DNA of 40,018 nucleotides. Source: Mycobacterium kyogaense (GTDB lineage Bacteria > Actinomycetota > Actinomycetes > Mycobacteriales > Mycobacteriaceae). Each line of letters begins with the position of its first letter. The first letter of the stretch is position 1. Under the pieces are notes generated by a model. The model was not told the DNA's origin. It saw only the letters and a list, made by a program, of their open reading frames with translations, and did no database searches. The position numbers and the translations under genes were made by a program. Of the stretch, positions 21,124 through 29,405 are shown one piece after another. The stretch is taken from the NCBI RefSeq assembly GCF_003254575.1, contig NZ_QJUA01000046.1:1-40018 (forward strand). Direction: 5' to 3'.

Positions 21124-22475
21124 CCGGCGATCGTCTGCAGCGGCCGGGGCAGCGACCGCCGGCCCCGTACCGGTCCCAGCACGGCCGCCCCGAACTGGCG
21201 GGTGAGCAGTTGTCGGGCAACGGCATTCACGTCATCGAGGGTGACCTCGTCGATGCGAGCCAACGTCTCGGCGATGGTGCGGTGCTGACCGTAGTTCAGC
21301 TCGCTGCGGCCCAACCGGTTCATCCGCGAACCCGAGTCCTCCAGCCCCAGCACGAGACCGCCCCGCAGGGAGCCCTTGGCGATCCGGCACTCATCGGCGG
21401 TGATGCCGTCGCGGGCGACCTCGGCCAGCACGTCGGTGGTCACACGCACGACTTCGTCGAAGCGCTCGGGCAGGCAGCCCGCGTAGATCGACAGCGCCCC
21501 GCTGTCGGCGAAGGTGTCGACCGTCGAGTACACCGAGTACGCCAGGCCGCGGGTCTCCCGGATCTGTTGGAACAGACGCGAACTGAGCCCTCCGCCGAGG
21601 GCGGTGTTGAGCACCGAGAGCGCCCAGCGCTGGTCCCAGTGCCGGCCCGGGGTACGGACCCCCAGGGACAGGTGAGTCTGCTCGGCGTCGCGCTTGACCA
21701 CTTCCAGTGTCGGCCGACCGCTGACCCGTCCCGCACCCTTGCGGGGCGGGATCGGTGTGCGGCCGCGCACCAGCCGGTCGCCGAAGTGCTCACGCACCAG
21801 CGCGACGACCTCACGGTGATCGATGTTGCCGGCCACCGCCACCACCATGCGGTCGGGGGTGTAGCGGCGCAGATGGAAGGAGTGCAGCTGCGCGCGCGTC
21901 ATCGTCGAGATCGATTCCACGCTGCCGATCACGGGCCGGCCCACCGGATGGTCGCCGAACATCGCCGACAGGAAGACGTCACCGAGGGTGTCCTCGGGAT
22001 CGTCGTCGCGCATCGCGATCTCCTCGAGCACGACGTCGCGTTCGACCTCCACGTCGTCGGCGAAGCACTGCCCCCGCAGCACCACGTCGGCGACCAGATC
22101 GACGGCCAGCGCGAGGTCGGTGTCGAGCACGTGGGCGTAGTAGCACGTGTGCTCGCGCGAGGTGAACGCGTTCAGTTCACCGCCGACGGCGTCGACGGCC
22201 TGGGCGATCTGCACGGCGGTGCGGGACGGGGTCGCCTTGAACAGCAGGTGTTCGAGGAAGTGCGCGGCACCGGCCACGCTGCGACCCTCGTCGCGCGATC
22301 CGACGTTGACCCACACCCCGACCGACGCCGAGTGCACGTGCGGAATCCGCTCGGTGACCACACGCAGGCCACCGGGCAGATCCGTGCGACGGATCGCGGT
22401 CGATTTCTCGGCCGCGTCGCCACCGCCGCGCACCCGGCGCAGTGCCGCCGCGCTAGCTGCTGGCGGTCGCGGCAT
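21120..22475 (-). CDS. pepR: M16-family zinc metallopeptidase
   Basis: A 451-residue peptidase like M. tuberculosis PepR (Rv2782c). The inverted zinc motif HFLEH (H72, E75, H76) is followed by the downstream glutamate in VERDVVLEEIAM. The C-terminal half is the non-catalytic M16 repeat, with GGGLSSRLFQ and RGLAYSVYS. Start ATG 22475 matches the N-terminus of relatives and lies 23 nt inside the end of gpsI. Bacterial M16 peptidases of this type degrade or trim small peptides; the substrate is unknown. Translation is coupled to gpsI upstream and blaS downstream. Confidence 0.92.
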   Translation of the reverse strand: MPRPPAASAAALRRVRGGGDAAEKSTAIRRTDLPGGLRVVTERIPHVHSASVGVWVNVGSRDEGRSVAGAAHFLEHLLFKATPSRTAVQIAQAVDAVGGELNAFTSREHTCYYAHVLDTDLALAVDLVADVVLRGQCFADDVEVERDVVLEEIAMRDDDPEDTLGDVFLSAMFGDHPVGRPVIGSVESISTMTRAQLHSFHLRRYTPDRMVVAVAGNIDHREVVALVREHFGDRLVRGRTPIPPRKGAGRVSGRPTLEVVKRDAEQTHLSLGVRTPGRHWDQRWALSVLNTALGGGLSSRLFQQIRETRGLAYSVYSTVDTFADSGALSIYAGCLPERFDEVVRVTTDVLAEVARDGITADECRIAKGSLRGGLVLGLEDSGSRMNRLGRSELNYGQHRTIAETLARIDEVTLDDVNAVARQLLTRQFGAAVLGPVRGRRSLPRPLQTIAG

Positions 22476-24720
22476 CGGCGGGTGCGGGCGCTTCCGTACC
22501 GGCGGCTTCGGTGGTCGCTTCGGCAGCCTCTTCAGCCACCAGCACCAGCGAGATCTTGCCGCGGTTGTCGATGTCGGCGATCTCCACGCGGAGCTTGTCA
22601 CCGACCTTGACGACGTCCTCGACCTTGTTGATGCGCTTGCCGCGGCCCAGCTTGCTGATGTGGACCAGCCCGTCACGACCCGGCAACAGCGACACGAAGG
22701 CGCCGAAATCGGTGGTCTTGACCACGGTTCCGAGGAACCGCTCGCCGATCTTGGGCAGCTGCGGGTTGGCGATGGCGTTGATCTTGTCGATCGCCGCCTG
22801 CGCCGCCTCGCCGTTGGACGCGCCGACGAACACCGTGCCGTCGTCCTCGATGGAGATCGACGCGCCGGTCTCCTCGGTGATCGAGTTGATCATCTTGCCC
22901 TTGGGCCCGATGACCTCACCGATCTTGTCGACCGGCACCTTGATCGTGGTGATCCGCGGGGCGTACGGGCTCATCTCGTCGGGGGCGTCGATGGCCTCGG
23001 CCATCACCTCGAGGATCGTGATGCGCGCGTCCTTGGCCTGCGCCAGCGCACCGGCCAGCACCTGCGACGGGATGCCGTCGAGCTTGGTGTCGAGCTGCAG
23101 GGCGGTGACGAAGTCCTTGGTACCGGCGCACTTGAAATCCATGTCGCCGAAGGCATCTTCGGCGCCCAGGATGTCGGTCAGCGTGACGAAGCGGCGCTCG
23201 GTCTTGCCATCCACCTCGACGTCATCACTGACCAGACCCATCGCGATACCCGCGACCGGCGCCTTCAGCGGCACACCGGCGTTGAGCAGCGACAGGGTCG
23301 AGGCACACACCGAGCCCATCGAGGTGGACCCGTTGGAGCCCAACGCTTCCGAGACCTGACGGATGGCGTAGGGGAACTCCTCGACGCTCGGCAGCACCGG
23401 CACCAGGGCACGCTCGGCGAGCGCTCCGTGGCCGATCTCGCGCCGCTTGGGCGAGCCGACGCGGCCGGTCTCACCGGTCGAATACGGCGGGAAGTTGTAG
23501 TGGTGCATGTAGCGCTTGGAGGTCTCGGGCCCGAGCGAGTCGATCTGCTGGGCCATCTTGACCATGTCGAGGGTGGTGACGCCCATGATCTGGGTCTCGC
23601 CACGCTCGAACAGCGCGCTGCCGTGGGCCCGCGGGATCACCGCGACCTCGGCCGACAGCGCGCGGATGTCGGTGACGCCGCGGCCGTCGATGCGGAAGTG
23701 GTCGGTCAGGATGCGCTGGCGCACAAGCTTTTTGGTCAGCGAGCGGAACGCGGCGCCGATCTCCTTCTCACGGCCGGCGTACTGCTCGGCCAGCCGCTGC
23801 AGGACCTCGACCTTGATCTCGTCGGTGCGGTCGTTGCGCTCGTTCTTGCCCGCGATGGTCAGCGCCTCGGAGAGCGCGTCGGTGGCCACGGAGGCGACCG
23901 AGTAGTACACGTCGTCGCCGTACTCGGGGAACAGCGGGTACTCGGCGGTTTCCTTGCCGGCCGAGCCGGCCAGCTCGGCCTGCGCGTCGCACAGCGCTGC
24001 GATGAACGGCTTGGCCGCTTCGAGGCCCTCGGCCACGACGGTCTCGGTCGGCGCACCTGCACCACCGGCGACCAGCTCGATGACGTTCTCGGTCGCTTCG
24101 GCCTCGACCATCATGATCGCGACGTCATCTTCGACCTTGCGCCCCGCAACGACCATGTCGAACACGGCCCGCTCGAGCTGCTCGACGGTCGGGAACGCGA
24201 CCCACTGACCGTCGATCAGAGCGACGCGCACGCCGCCGACCGGGCCGGAGAACGGCAGGCCGGAGATCTGGGTCGACGCCGACGCGGCGTTGATCGCCAA
24301 CACGTCGTAGAGGTCCTTGGGGTCCAGGCTGAGCACGGTGACCACGACCTGGATCTCGTTGCGCAGCCCGCTGACGAACGACGGGCGCAGCGGCCGGTCG
24401 ATCAGACGGCAGGTCAGGATCGCGTCGGTCGACGGGCGACCTTCGCGGCGGAAGAACGAGCCGGGGATGCGGCCCGCGGCGTACATCCGCTCCTCGACGT
24501 CGATGGTGAGCGGGAAGAAGTCGAAGTGCTCCTTGGGCGCCTTGCTGGCGGTGGTGGCACTGAGCAGCATGGTCTCGTCGTCGAGGTACGCGACGACGGC
24601 GCCGGCGGCCTGCTGGGCGAGCCGGCCGGTCTCGAACCGGATGGTGCGGGTGCCGAAGCTCCCGTTGTCGATCACGGCGGTGGCTTCGAACACGCCGTCT
24701 TCAATTTCAACTACAGACAT
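22453..24720 (-). CDS. gpsI: polyribonucleotide nucleotidyltransferase (PNPase)
   Basis: A 755-residue 3'-5' phosphorolytic exoribonuclease. Two RNase PH domains (about 20-160 and 340-560) are joined by a helical domain; a KH domain (IGPKGKMINSITEETGASI) and an S1 domain (GTVVKTTDFGAFVSLLPGRDG) follow, and an Ala/Glu-rich tail ends the protein. Length equals the mycobacterial enzyme. It degrades mRNA and can add tails. ATG 24720 has only a weak GAGAGG upstream. The 279-nt region before it holds a hairpin that may act in the leader, as PNPase messages are autoregulated in other bacteria. Confidence 0.97.
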   Translation of the reverse strand: MSVVEIEDGVFEATAVIDNGSFGTRTIRFETGRLAQQAAGAVVAYLDDETMLLSATTASKAPKEHFDFFPLTIDVEERMYAAGRIPGSFFRREGRPSTDAILTCRLIDRPLRPSFVSGLRNEIQVVVTVLSLDPKDLYDVLAINAASASTQISGLPFSGPVGGVRVALIDGQWVAFPTVEQLERAVFDMVVAGRKVEDDVAIMMVEAEATENVIELVAGGAGAPTETVVAEGLEAAKPFIAALCDAQAELAGSAGKETAEYPLFPEYGDDVYYSVASVATDALSEALTIAGKNERNDRTDEIKVEVLQRLAEQYAGREKEIGAAFRSLTKKLVRQRILTDHFRIDGRGVTDIRALSAEVAVIPRAHGSALFERGETQIMGVTTLDMVKMAQQIDSLGPETSKRYMHHYNFPPYSTGETGRVGSPKRREIGHGALAERALVPVLPSVEEFPYAIRQVSEALGSNGSTSMGSVCASTLSLLNAGVPLKAPVAGIAMGLVSDDVEVDGKTERRFVTLTDILGAEDAFGDMDFKCAGTKDFVTALQLDTKLDGIPSQVLAGALAQAKDARITILEVMAEAIDAPDEMSPYAPRITTIKVPVDKIGEVIGPKGKMINSITEETGASISIEDDGTVFVGASNGEAAQAAIDKINAIANPQLPKIGERFLGTVVKTTDFGAFVSLLPGRDGLVHISKLGRGKRINKVEDVVKVGDKLRVEIADIDNRGKISLVLVAEEAAEATTEAAGTEAPAPADAATASS

Positions 24721-24999
24721 GGACGTCCGTATGGCCTCTCTGGATCAATTCGCTGTTTTGCGTCGTCACAGCGCGTCGACCACCGCTTTCGATGCGGCTA
24801 CGGCCATCGATCGAAGCTGCCGGCATTCCTATCCGGCAGCCACTACCGAAGACCGCGCGATCGAGCGGGTCGGCGATGCGACGTGCGGGAACGGCACTCG
24901 CGGGTCTGCGATGACCGCACCCAGGTGTCCGCCTCGAGAAAACCCGGAGCCGAACCAGGCCATCGTACTCTGCGGCCCGTGTCCGGCGAAAAACGACGG
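24721..24999 (-). other. gpsI upstream region with hairpin
   Basis: The longest stretch without a gene. It contains one perfect 8-bp inverted repeat at 24816-24840 and no credible coding frame. No clear TANNNT element was found close to gpsI. It must carry the end of the methyltransferase message and the gpsI promoter and leader. Confidence 0.5.
24816..24840 (-). terminator. hairpin, terminator or gpsI leader element
   Basis: GCTGCCGG and CCGGCAGC form a perfect 8-bp stem with a 9-nt loop. No T-run follows on either strand. It lies 96 nt before the gpsI start and 160 nt after the methyltransferase stop, so it could be a Rho-independent-like terminator of the mycobacterial type or a leader hairpin. 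Confidence 0.4.
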
Positions 25000-25815
25000 T
25001 CAGGCGCGCCGGCCCCATCCGCCGACGATCGTCGGCATCGTCCACACTGCACCGCGCTCCTCGATCGCTTCGCCGAGGAGTTGCTCGAGCGTGGCGACGT
25101 CCAGATCGTCGGCTGTGGCCGCGCCGGAAGCGATGATCGCGTCCTCGAGAGCCCGCACCACCCCGACGACGTAACCCGCCGCTTGGCGTGCCCGGGGCGG
25201 GAAGTACACCTGCAGACCGAGGGTGCCGACATCGGCATAGCCGGCCTGCTCGAAGAGGACGGGGAATCGCATCCCGACCGCCGCATCGGCCGCAGCGTGG
25301 GCGAAGCCGGCCTGAATCCAGTTACCGACACGGGTGAAGAGGTCGACCTCGGGCAGCGCCCGGGCGCCGGTCATGTCGTAGTCGACGGCGATGAACACGC
25401 CACCCGGACGCAGGTTGCGGTGGTGGTGGGCCAGCACGTCGACCGCGTCGGGTAGGTGCATCAGCAGCAGCCGGCAGACCACGGCGTCGAACGGTTCGTC
25501 GCTGACGAACGTGCGAGCGTCGCCCTGCTCGAACATGACATTGCCCAGCCCGAGACGCTCGCGGCGCTGTCCGGCCACGGCGAGCTGTGCGGGGTCCTGC
25601 TCGAGCCCCAGAACTGAACCCTCGTCACCGACGATGCCGGCGACGAGAAACGACACGTCGCCGGGACCGCTGCCCAGATCGAGAACGCGCATGCCGGGAC
25701 GCAGCCCGCCACGCCGAAAGAGCATGTCGGTGGGTTCGGCGATGATCGCGGCCTGACCCTGCAGGCGGGCGATCTCGGCGTCGTCGCTGCCGAGGACGTA
25801 ATCGGGTGTTGCCAC
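25000..25815 (-). CDS. class I SAM-dependent methyltransferase
   Basis: A 271-residue methyltransferase. VLDLGSGPGDVSFLVAG (about 44-60) is the SAM-binding motif I, LGLEQD the acidic loop, and FDAVVCRLLLMHLPDAVDVLAHHHRNLRPGGVF (split motifs) the usual later region. The substrate is unknown; small molecules or quinone-like compounds are possible. It sits between rpsO and gpsI, a position held by lppU in M. tuberculosis, so it is a lineage-specific insertion in a conserved block. TAACGT on the minus strand ends 7 nt before the GTG start, so it may have its own leaderless promoter. Confidence 0.88.
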   Translation of the reverse strand: MATPDYVLGSDDAEIARLQGQAAIIAEPTDMLFRRGGLRPGMRVLDLGSGPGDVSFLVAGIVGDEGSVLGLEQDPAQLAVAGQRRERLGLGNVMFEQGDARTFVSDEPFDAVVCRLLLMHLPDAVDVLAHHHRNLRPGGVFIAVDYDMTGARALPEVDLFTRVGNWIQAGFAHAAADAAVGMRFPVLFEQAGYADVGTLGLQVYFPPRARQAAGYVVGVVRALEDAIIASGAATADDLDVATLEQLLGEAIEERGAVWTMPTIVGGWGRRA

Positions 25816-25822
25816 CCGTGTG

Positions 25823-25828
25823 ACGTTA
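25823..25828 (-). promoter_or_regulatory. methyltransferase -10 element (TAACGT), leaderless
   Basis: TAACGT on the minus strand ends 7 nt before GTG 25815 and lies just past the rpsO stop codon. Confidence 0.35.
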
Positions 25829-25833
25829 GCGCG

Positions 25834-26103
25834 TCAGCGGCGCAGGCCGAGGCGCTCGATCAGCGAGCGGTAGCGCGCGACGTCGACCTGGGCGACGTAC
25901 TTGAGCAGCCGGCGGCGACGGCCGACGAGCAGCAGCAGGCCGCGGCGCGAGTGGTGATCGTGCTTGTGCTGCTTGAGGTGCTCGGTGAGATCCGAGATCC
26001 GCTTGGTCAGCAGGGCGACCTGGGCTTCCGGCGACCCCGTGTCGGTGTCGTGCAGGCCGTACTGGCCCAGGATTTCCTTCTTCTGTTCGGCAGTGAGCGC
26101 CAC
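25834..26103 (-). CDS. rpsO: 30S ribosomal protein S15
   Basis: An 89-residue ribosomal protein with the family features: LHDTDTGSPEAQVALLTKRI, then HKHDHHSRRGLLLLVGRRRRLLKYV, then YRSLIERLGLRR. It binds 16S rRNA and the platform of the small subunit. The start is GTG 26103 with GGAG 9 nt upstream. As in other mycobacteria it lies between ribF and gpsI, here with a methyltransferase gene inserted before gpsI. Confidence 0.98.
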   Translation of the reverse strand: MALTAEQKKEILGQYGLHDTDTGSPEAQVALLTKRISDLTEHLKQHKHDHHSRRGLLLLVGRRRRLLKYVAQVDVARYRSLIERLGLRR

Positions 26104-26231
26104 GAAACAACTCCATCGATTCGGTCCGCGAGTGAGAATCTGAGGGCGCGGCCACCGCGAACTGCAGCGCGCACCAGGTCGGCGAGGAGTCTAGCAGCGC
26201 CGGCGATGCAGCCCCAATTCGCGCGATGCGC

Positions 26232-27206
26232 TCAGCGGGCCGACAGGATCGTGCGGGCGCGGTCGGTATCGGCGTTCATCGCGGTGATCAGCTCGTCCAC
26301 CGAGTCGAATTTCTCCTGGCCCCGCAGCCGGGCGACGAAGTCCACGGCGACGTGCTGACCGTACAGATCAGCGCTGGTGTCGAGGACGAACGCCTCGACG
26401 GTGCGGGTGCGGCCGGAGAACGTGGGATTGGTCCCCACCGACACCGCCGCCTGGTAACGCTCCCCCGGCGTCACGGTGCCGACGACCGGTCCGTGCCCCA
26501 GCACCGTGAACCACGCGGCGTAGACACCGTCGGCGGGGATCGCCGAATACATGGGCGGGGCGACGTTGGCGGTCGGGAAGCCGAGGTCGCGGCCTCGGCC
26601 GTCGCCGCGTACGACCACGCCCTCCACCCGGTGCGCGCGGCCCAGCGCCTCGGCGGCCGCCACCATGTCACCGGCATCCACGCAGGACCTGATGTAGGTC
26701 GAGGAGAAGGTGACCGTCTCGTCGCGGTGGTGTTCGGCCACCAGGCTCAGCGAATCCACCGCGAACCCGAACCGCTCACCGGCCTTGCGGAGGAGCTCGA
26801 CGTTGCCGGCCGCCTTCTTGCCGAACGTGAAGTTCTCCCCCACCACGACCTCGACCACGTGGAGGCGCTCGACGAGCAGTTCGTGGATGTAGCGCTCAGG
26901 CGTGAGTTTCATGAAGTCGGCGGTGAACGGGACGACCAGGAACACGTCGATGCCCATCTCCTCGACGAGCTCGGCGCGCCGGGTCAGCGTCGTCAGTTGG
27001 GCGGGGTGACTGCCCGGGAACACGACCTCCATCGGATGCGGGTCGAAGGTCATCAGCACCGTGGGTACGCCCCGGGCGCGGCCGGCCTTGACCGCGCCGT
27101 TGATCAACTCCTGATGACCCCGGTGGACGCCGTCGAACACCCCTATGGTGACGACGCACCGGCCCCAGTCGGTGGGGATGTCGTCTTGACCCCGCCAGCG
27201 TTGCAC
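26232..27206 (-). CDS. ribF: bifunctional riboflavin kinase / FAD synthetase
   Basis: A 324-residue enzyme that makes FMN and then FAD. The N-terminal half is the FAD synthetase nucleotidyltransferase (GVFDGVHRGHQ, TFDPHPMEV, FSSTYIRSCV); the C-terminal half is the riboflavin kinase barrel (GRDLGFPTANV, with the PTAN motif, and YQAAVSVGTNPTF). Start GTG 27206 is preceded by TAGGCT at 6 nt on the minus strand, so the message is probably leaderless. It diverges from sirR with a 93-nt gap. Confidence 0.96.
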   Translation of the reverse strand: MQRWRGQDDIPTDWGRCVVTIGVFDGVHRGHQELINGAVKAGRARGVPTVLMTFDPHPMEVVFPGSHPAQLTTLTRRAELVEEMGIDVFLVVPFTADFMKLTPERYIHELLVERLHVVEVVVGENFTFGKKAAGNVELLRKAGERFGFAVDSLSLVAEHHRDETVTFSSTYIRSCVDAGDMVAAAEALGRAHRVEGVVVRGDGRGRDLGFPTANVAPPMYSAIPADGVYAAWFTVLGHGPVVGTVTPGERYQAAVSVGTNPTFSGRTRTVEAFVLDTSADLYGQHVAVDFVARLRGQEKFDSVDELITAMNADTDRARTILSAR

Positions 27207-27212
27207 GCCGCA

Positions 27213-27218
27213 AGCCTA
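27213..27218 (-). promoter_or_regulatory. ribF -10 element (TAGGCT), leaderless
   Basis: TAGGCT on the minus strand ends 6 nt before GTG 27206; no ribosome binding site is present. Confidence 0.45.
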
Positions 27219-27260
27219 CGGCGTGCCGGCGACGCCGGCTCGAACTGTGGCGAAGCAGCA

Positions 27261-27276
27261 TCACCGGATCAGGTGA
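27261..27276. promoter_or_regulatory. 16-bp palindrome TCACCgGATCaGGTGA, candidate operator
   Basis: All positions pair except one central-flank pair (g/a). It lies 24 nt before the sirR start, in the region where a -35 element would be, so a bound protein would block the sirR promoter. Autoregulation by SirR or control of ribF are both possible. Confidence 0.45.
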
Positions 27277-27277
27277 T

Positions 27278-27290
27278 GTTTGCCTAAACT
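27278..27290 (+). promoter_or_regulatory. sirR -10 element within GTTT-N4-AAAC repeat
   Basis: TAAACT (27285-27290) fits TANNNT and ends 9 nt before ATG 27300. It overlaps the inverted repeat GTTTGCCTAAAC (27278-27289), whose TTTGCCTAAA core resembles half of a DtxR-family box. A repressor here would compete with RNA polymerase. Confidence 0.4.
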
Positions 27291-27299
27291 CTTGGACTT

Positions 27300-28007
27300 A
27301 TGAGTCCTGAAGCCAAGCCGCCGGAGCTGACGACGGTGGCCCAGGACTACCTGAAGGTCATCTGGACGGCGCAGGAGTGGTCCCACGAAAAGGTGAGCAC
27401 CAAGCTGCTCGCCGAGCGAATCGGCGTCTCGGCCAGCACCGCGTCGGAGTCCATCCGCAAGCTCGCCGACCAGGGATTGGTCGATCACGAGAAGTACGGC
27501 GCGGTGACGCTGACCGACGCGGGACGCCATGCGGCGCTGGCCATGGTCCGCCGCCACCGGCTGATGGAGACCTTCCTGGTGCGCGAGCTCGGCTATGGCT
27601 GGGACGAGGTGCACGACGAAGCCGAGGTGCTCGAACACGCCGTCTCCGACCGGATGCTCGACCGCATCGACGCCAAGCTCGGCTACCCGACGCGCGATCC
27701 GCACGGGGATCCGATTCCTGCCGCGGACGGCCGCGTGCCCACACCGCCGGCCCGCCAGCTGTCGGCCTGCCAGAACGGCGAGGCGGGCACGATCGCCCGG
27801 ATCTCCGACGCCGATCCGGAGATGCTGCGCTACTTCGACTCCGTGGGCATCAACCTGGATTCGCACATCCGGGTGGTCGCGCGACGCGATTTTGCCGGCA
27901 TGATCTCGGTCGCCGTGCACAATCCTCACGACAGCGACGGACCGGACGAGATGACCGTCGATTTGGGAAGCCCAGCCGCAGAAGCAATCTGGGTCATTGC
28001 ACAGTGA
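27300..28007 (+). CDS. sirR: DtxR/MntR-family metal-dependent regulator
   Basis: A 235-residue regulator. Residues 1-70 form the winged helix-turn-helix (LLAERIGVSASTASESIRKL), 70-145 the dimerisation and metal-binding domain (RRHRLMETFLV, WDEVHDEAEVLEHAVSD with Glu and His ligands), and about 155-230 a FeoA/SH3-like domain. It is the orthologue of M. tuberculosis SirR (Rv2788), whose M. smegmatis counterpart is described as the manganese regulator MntR. It probably represses metal uptake genes; none is in this window. Its promoter carries two inverted repeats that suggest autoregulation. Confidence 0.92.
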   Translation: MSPEAKPPELTTVAQDYLKVIWTAQEWSHEKVSTKLLAERIGVSASTASESIRKLADQGLVDHEKYGAVTLTDAGRHAALAMVRRHRLMETFLVRELGYGWDEVHDEAEVLEHAVSDRMLDRIDAKLGYPTRDPHGDPIPAADGRVPTPPARQLSACQNGEAGTIARISDADPEMLRYFDSVGINLDSHIRVVARRDFAGMISVAVHNPHDSDGPDEMTVDLGSPAAEAIWVIAQ

Positions 28008-28028
28008 TTGCATAGGAGCACGCACGAG

Positions 28029-28460
28029 ATGGCCAAACTCGAACTGTCCCGATCCCTGCCGATGTCGGCCGACGATGCCTGGGAGCACGTGTCCGACCTG
28101 TCCACGCTCGGGGACTGGATGGTGCTGCACCAGGGCTGGCGTTCCGATCTGCCCGGCGAACTCGCGGTCGGCACCACGATCGTGGGGGTCGCCGGGGCGA
28201 AGGGAATGCGCAACCGTGTGACGTGGACGGTCCGCGAGCTCGATCCCCCCAAGACGTTGGCGATCAGCGGCGAGGGCGTCGGAGGAACCCGGTACAAGCT
28301 CTCGATGAACGTCGCCGACACCAAGGACGGGTGCGCATTCACCCTCCGGATGGATCTCGGCGGCGCACCGTTGTTCGGACCGATCGGTGCCGCGGCATCA
28401 CGTGCGGTGAAGGGCGACCTCGACGCGTCGATCAAGAAGTTCGAGAAGCTCTACGCATAG
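28029..28460 (+). CDS. SRPBCC (polyketide cyclase-like) protein
   Basis: A 143-residue START-like/SRPBCC protein: AKLELSRSLPMSADDAWEHVSDLSTLGDW at the start (split motif), a central VTWTVRELDPPKTLAISGEG and a C-terminal long helix VKGDLDASIKKFEKLYA that covers the ligand cavity. It resembles M. tuberculosis Rv0910, for which an antitoxin role has been proposed, but no toxin partner is adjacent here. The gene starts 21 nt after sirR and may share its message; AGGAG lies 10 nt before ATG 28029. Confidence 0.85.
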   Translation: MAKLELSRSLPMSADDAWEHVSDLSTLGDWMVLHQGWRSDLPGELAVGTTIVGVAGAKGMRNRVTWTVRELDPPKTLAISGEGVGGTRYKLSMNVADTKDGCAFTLRMDLGGAPLFGPIGAAASRAVKGDLDASIKKFEKLYA

Positions 28461-28462
28461 CA

Positions 28463-28482
28463 GTCGGGGCTCGAGCTCCGAC
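28463..28482. terminator. bidirectional terminator-like hairpin
   Basis: A 20-nt palindrome: GTCGGGGC and GCTCCGAC pair (one G-U) around a TCGA loop, directly after the SRPBCC stop and 41 nt past the convergent truB stop. No T-run follows, as is common in mycobacteria. It would serve both converging messages. Confidence 0.5.
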
Positions 28483-28523
28483 GATATCGCGGAGCACGCG
28501 AACGACATTCGCGACCAGTGGCT

Positions 28524-29405
28524 CTACAGCGTCGCCGGCCGGATCACGACCACCGAGGCGGTTCTCTCCCCGGCGTCGCGCAGCAGTGCCATCACCCGGC
28601 CGTCCGGTGCCGTCGCCGCATAGACGCCGTCGACACCGGCGGCCGCCAACTGACGGCCGTGTCCGGTGTCGATCACCTCGGCGTCGGTCAGGTCTCGGCG
28701 CGGAAACGCCTGCAGGCAGGCATCATCGAGGCTGTAGCTCAACGTCGGCGCGTCGGCGAGCTGCTCCAGCGTGCGGGCGTGGTCGAGTCCGAACCGGCCC
28801 ACCCGGGTGCGCCGCAGCGCGGTGAGATGACCCCCCACCCCGAGCGTGTCCCCCATATCGCGGGCGAGCGCTCGGATGTAGGTACCGCTCGAACAGTCCA
28901 CCGCCACATCGACATCGACGACACCTCCACCGCGGCGCACCGCCAGGACGTCGAAGCGGTCGATGCGGACAGGACGGGCGGCCAACTCGACCGTCTCCCC
29001 GTCGCGCACCATCTGATAGGCCCGCTTGCCGGCGACCTTGATCGCGCTGACCGCGGACGGGATCTGCTCGATGGCTCCTCGTAACGGCGCCACCGCGGCC
29101 TCGATCTGCTCGTCGGTCACCTCAGCCGCCGACACAGATTGCAGCAGTTCGCCTTCGGCGTCCTCGGTGGTCGTCGTCTGCCCCAGCCGGATCGTCGCGT
29201 CATAGGATTTGTCGGTCGCGGTCAGCAGACCCAGGATCTTGGTGGCCCGGTCGATGCCGACCACCAGCACCCCGGTCGCCATCGGATCCAGCGTCCCGGC
29301 ATGGCCCACCTTGCGGGTACCGAACAGCCGGCGGCACCGGCCCACCACGTCGTGGCTCGTCATCCCGGCCGGTTTGTCGACGATGACCAGGCCCGGCGCG
29401 CTCAC
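28524..29405 (-). CDS. truB: tRNA pseudouridine(55) synthase
   Basis: A 293-residue enzyme that isomerises U55 of tRNA. GHAGTLDPMATGVL contains the catalytic Asp, and LVIVDKPAGMTSHDVV and DCSSGTYIRALARDMG are further family motifs. The C-terminal part carries the mycobacterial extension rather than a full PUA domain. Start GTG 29405 makes a GTGA overlap with the pptT stop. The open frame to 29600 lies over pptT and is not used. Confidence 0.96.
   Translation of the reverse strand: MSAPGLVIVDKPAGMTSHDVVGRCRRLFGTRKVGHAGTLDPMATGVLVVGIDRATKILGLLTATDKSYDATIRLGQTTTTEDAEGELLQSVSAAEVTDEQIEAAVAPLRGAIEQIPSAVSAIKVAGKRAYQMVRDGETVELAARPVRIDRFDVLAVRRGGGVVDVDVAVDCSSGTYIRALARDMGDTLGVGGHLTALRRTRVGRFGLDHARTLEQLADAPTLSYSLDDACLQAFPRRDLTDAEVIDTGHGRQLAAAGVDGVYAATAPDGRVMALLRDAGERTASVVVIRPATL

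Noticed and set aside
24707..25045. 112-codon minus-strand frame overlapping the gpsI start and the methyltransferase end
   Set aside because: It overlaps both neighbours, has no ribosome binding site or recognisable motif, and the region carries a hairpin.
22147..25455. 1102-codon open frame opposite gpsI
   Set aside because: Composition is Arg/Asp/His-rich and repetitive without any domain, while the opposite strand encodes a complete PNPase.
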